A stretch of 5,749 nucleotides of DNA from Oribacterium sp. (GTDB lineage Bacteria > Bacillota_A > Clostridia > Lachnospirales > Lachnospiraceae), in contig JAGAXP010000041.1 in the NCBI GenBank assembly GCA_017940955.1, positions 1 to 5,749 of the forward strand, in the 5' to 3' direction. The position numbers and the translations under genes were made by a program. Below the pieces are notes generated by a model. It worked only from the letters and a program-made list of their open reading frames with translations. It was not told the origin of the DNA and searched no databases. The stretch's first letter is position 1. Each line of letters opens with the position of its first letter. Of this stretch, positions 4,810 to 5,749 are shown one piece after another.

Positions 4810-5749
4810 ATGAGCTTGGATGACCGTGACTGGTGGCGGGAAGACAGGAAAAATAAAGAGAAAATTTATCGCGGAGATTTTAGTTTAAATAGTAAACCTT
4901 ACAAAGTGAGAAAGCTGCGTAAAATGCCCTACATACAGCCAAATGGGTCGGGATCCGGATCTAAAAATGGTTGTGGAACCGTATTTATGGCTGTGATCAT
5001 AGTGGTTGCCATAATAGCCGTTGCTTCTACTTTGGGGATAGAAATACCTATAAATATGTTTCCTCAAGGTAATATGACCCAGACTGAGACTAAAGGTCCT
5101 TCAATCAGTCTTCCGGGAAAGATAGTATTTAAGCGAGAGGTGCCATATAAAGATATAGACATTAACAGTTCTCTTGTGACATATGATCAAGGTGTATCAC
5201 CCGACATCGTAACTTATGCTGAGGAAACATCCAGAATTCTTCTTCAAAATGACAATCTCTTAAGGCAATTTATAGGCAATGGATGGTCTGTGCATCTGTC
5301 AGATCATGAACTAAAAGGCATTGATGATGTAGTGCATCCGGCAGGATATACCGATTACAAGAACCGCTGCATCGTGATATACGCTCCGCTTTGTGAACAT
5401 GCCATCTTTCATGAATTCGGACATTACTTCTCATATATCTATGAATGTAATTTCGAAAACATAAGGGCAGAAATGGATTCCCTTTACAGTGAAGAGAGCA
5501 GAAACTTTGTGTCCCGTAAAGGAGAGCAGGAAACAAAATACGGAAAAAAGAATGTCCATGAATACTTTGCGTGCATGTTTGACAACATGATACATGATTC
5601 CGGAAGTTCATGCTGTCCCAAGACCGATATCTATATACGAAATTTCTACAGTATCCTCAGTAATACTGATTACAAAGATATTTATTCTGTAGGTTACGAA
5701 TACAGGGTGAAGCTTGAAGAGTTATTCCAGGAGTATGGCGCAACATACA
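4810..5749 (+). CDS. Single-pass membrane zincin, ATLF-like, 3' end cut by window
   Basis: ATG 4810 follows GGAGG (4800-4804) by five bases, and the frame stays open to the window end (313 codons). Residues 1-54 are a polar, basic cytoplasmic tail opening MSLDDRDWWREDRK, then a GSGSGS linker. Residues 56-77 are one hydrophobic membrane helix. The positive side precedes it, so the protease domain should face outside. AIFHEFGHYF (198-207) is an HExxH zinc site with ligands H201 and H205 and catalytic E202. HEYFACMF (250-257) supplies a third ligand, E251, and Y244 lies seven residues before it. In anthrax lethal factor the matching residues are H686, E687, H690, Y728 and E735, with near-identical spacing (45 there, 46 here from second His to Glu). 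This supports an ATLF-like/gluzincin metallopeptidase. The substrate is unknown. C195, C213, C255, C268 and C269 could form disulfides outside the cell. Confidence 0.85.
   Translation, partial: MSLDDRDWWREDRKNKEKIYRGDFSLNSKPYKVRKLRKMPYIQPNGSGSGSKNGCGTVFMAVIIVVAIIAVASTLGIEIPINMFPQGNMTQTETKGPSISLPGKIVFKREVPYKDIDINSSLVTYDQGVSPDIVTYAEETSRILLQNDNLLRQFIGNGWSVHLSDHELKGIDDVVHPAGYTDYKNRCIVIYAPLCEHAIFHEFGHYFSYIYECNFENIRAEMDSLYSEESRNFVSRKGEQETKYGKKNVHEYFACMFDNMIHDSGSSCCPKTDIYIRNFYSILSNTDYKDIYSVGYEYRVKLEELFQEYGATY

Noticed and set aside
5270..5611. 113-codon open frame on the minus strand
   Set aside because: It is antisense to the metalloprotease catalytic region, where the + frame carries the HEFGH and HEYFA motifs. 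Its Cys/His-rich translation is a by-product of that sequence.
1..5749. CRISPR array, tRNA, rRNA or complete insertion sequence
   Set aside because: No regularly spaced repeats, no tRNA cloverleaf signature, no rRNA-like sequence and no transposase or terminal inverted repeats were seen on either strand.

Overview
The window looks like Clostridia-type Bacillota DNA, most likely a gut Lachnospiraceae relative. This rests on moderate-to-low GC, strong AGGAGG/GGAGG ribosome sites, short intergenic gaps, lipoprotein signals of Gram-positive style and the family mix. The genus cannot be read from the sequence. Every supported gene is on the + strand.

Left part (1-1278), small accessory genes. The window opens inside a P-loop kinase-like gene whose Walker A motif is cut by the window edge. 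A wrecked VOC/glyoxalase-family gene follows, with its start and end kept and the middle lost. Next is an intact DUF1349 (concanavalin-like fold) protein.

Middle part (1315-2957), two predicted lipoproteins. The first carries a YdcF/DUF218 domain. The second carries a nitroreductase-type flavoprotein domain whose usual N-terminal FMN-phosphate arginines are absent. Between them lie a tandem 16-bp-period repeat and a perfect 12-bp palindrome just before the second ribosome site.

Gap (2958-3234). This 277-base non-coding stretch holds a block with extensive self-complementarity. It ends in a terminator-like hairpin plus T-run, and an AT-rich leader for the next gene follows.

Right part (3235 to the window end), a probable three-gene operon. 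In order it encodes a 381-residue protein of no recognised family with an Ada-like H/C-x-C/C-x-x-C putative zinc site, a 119-residue acidic protein with a GSN motif, and the start of a single-pass membrane metalloprotease. The protease has HEFGH plus a downstream Tyr and Glu spaced as in the catalytic domain of anthrax lethal factor. This cassette is the most interesting part of the window. Its biological role is not evident from the sequence, and the protease gene runs off the right edge.
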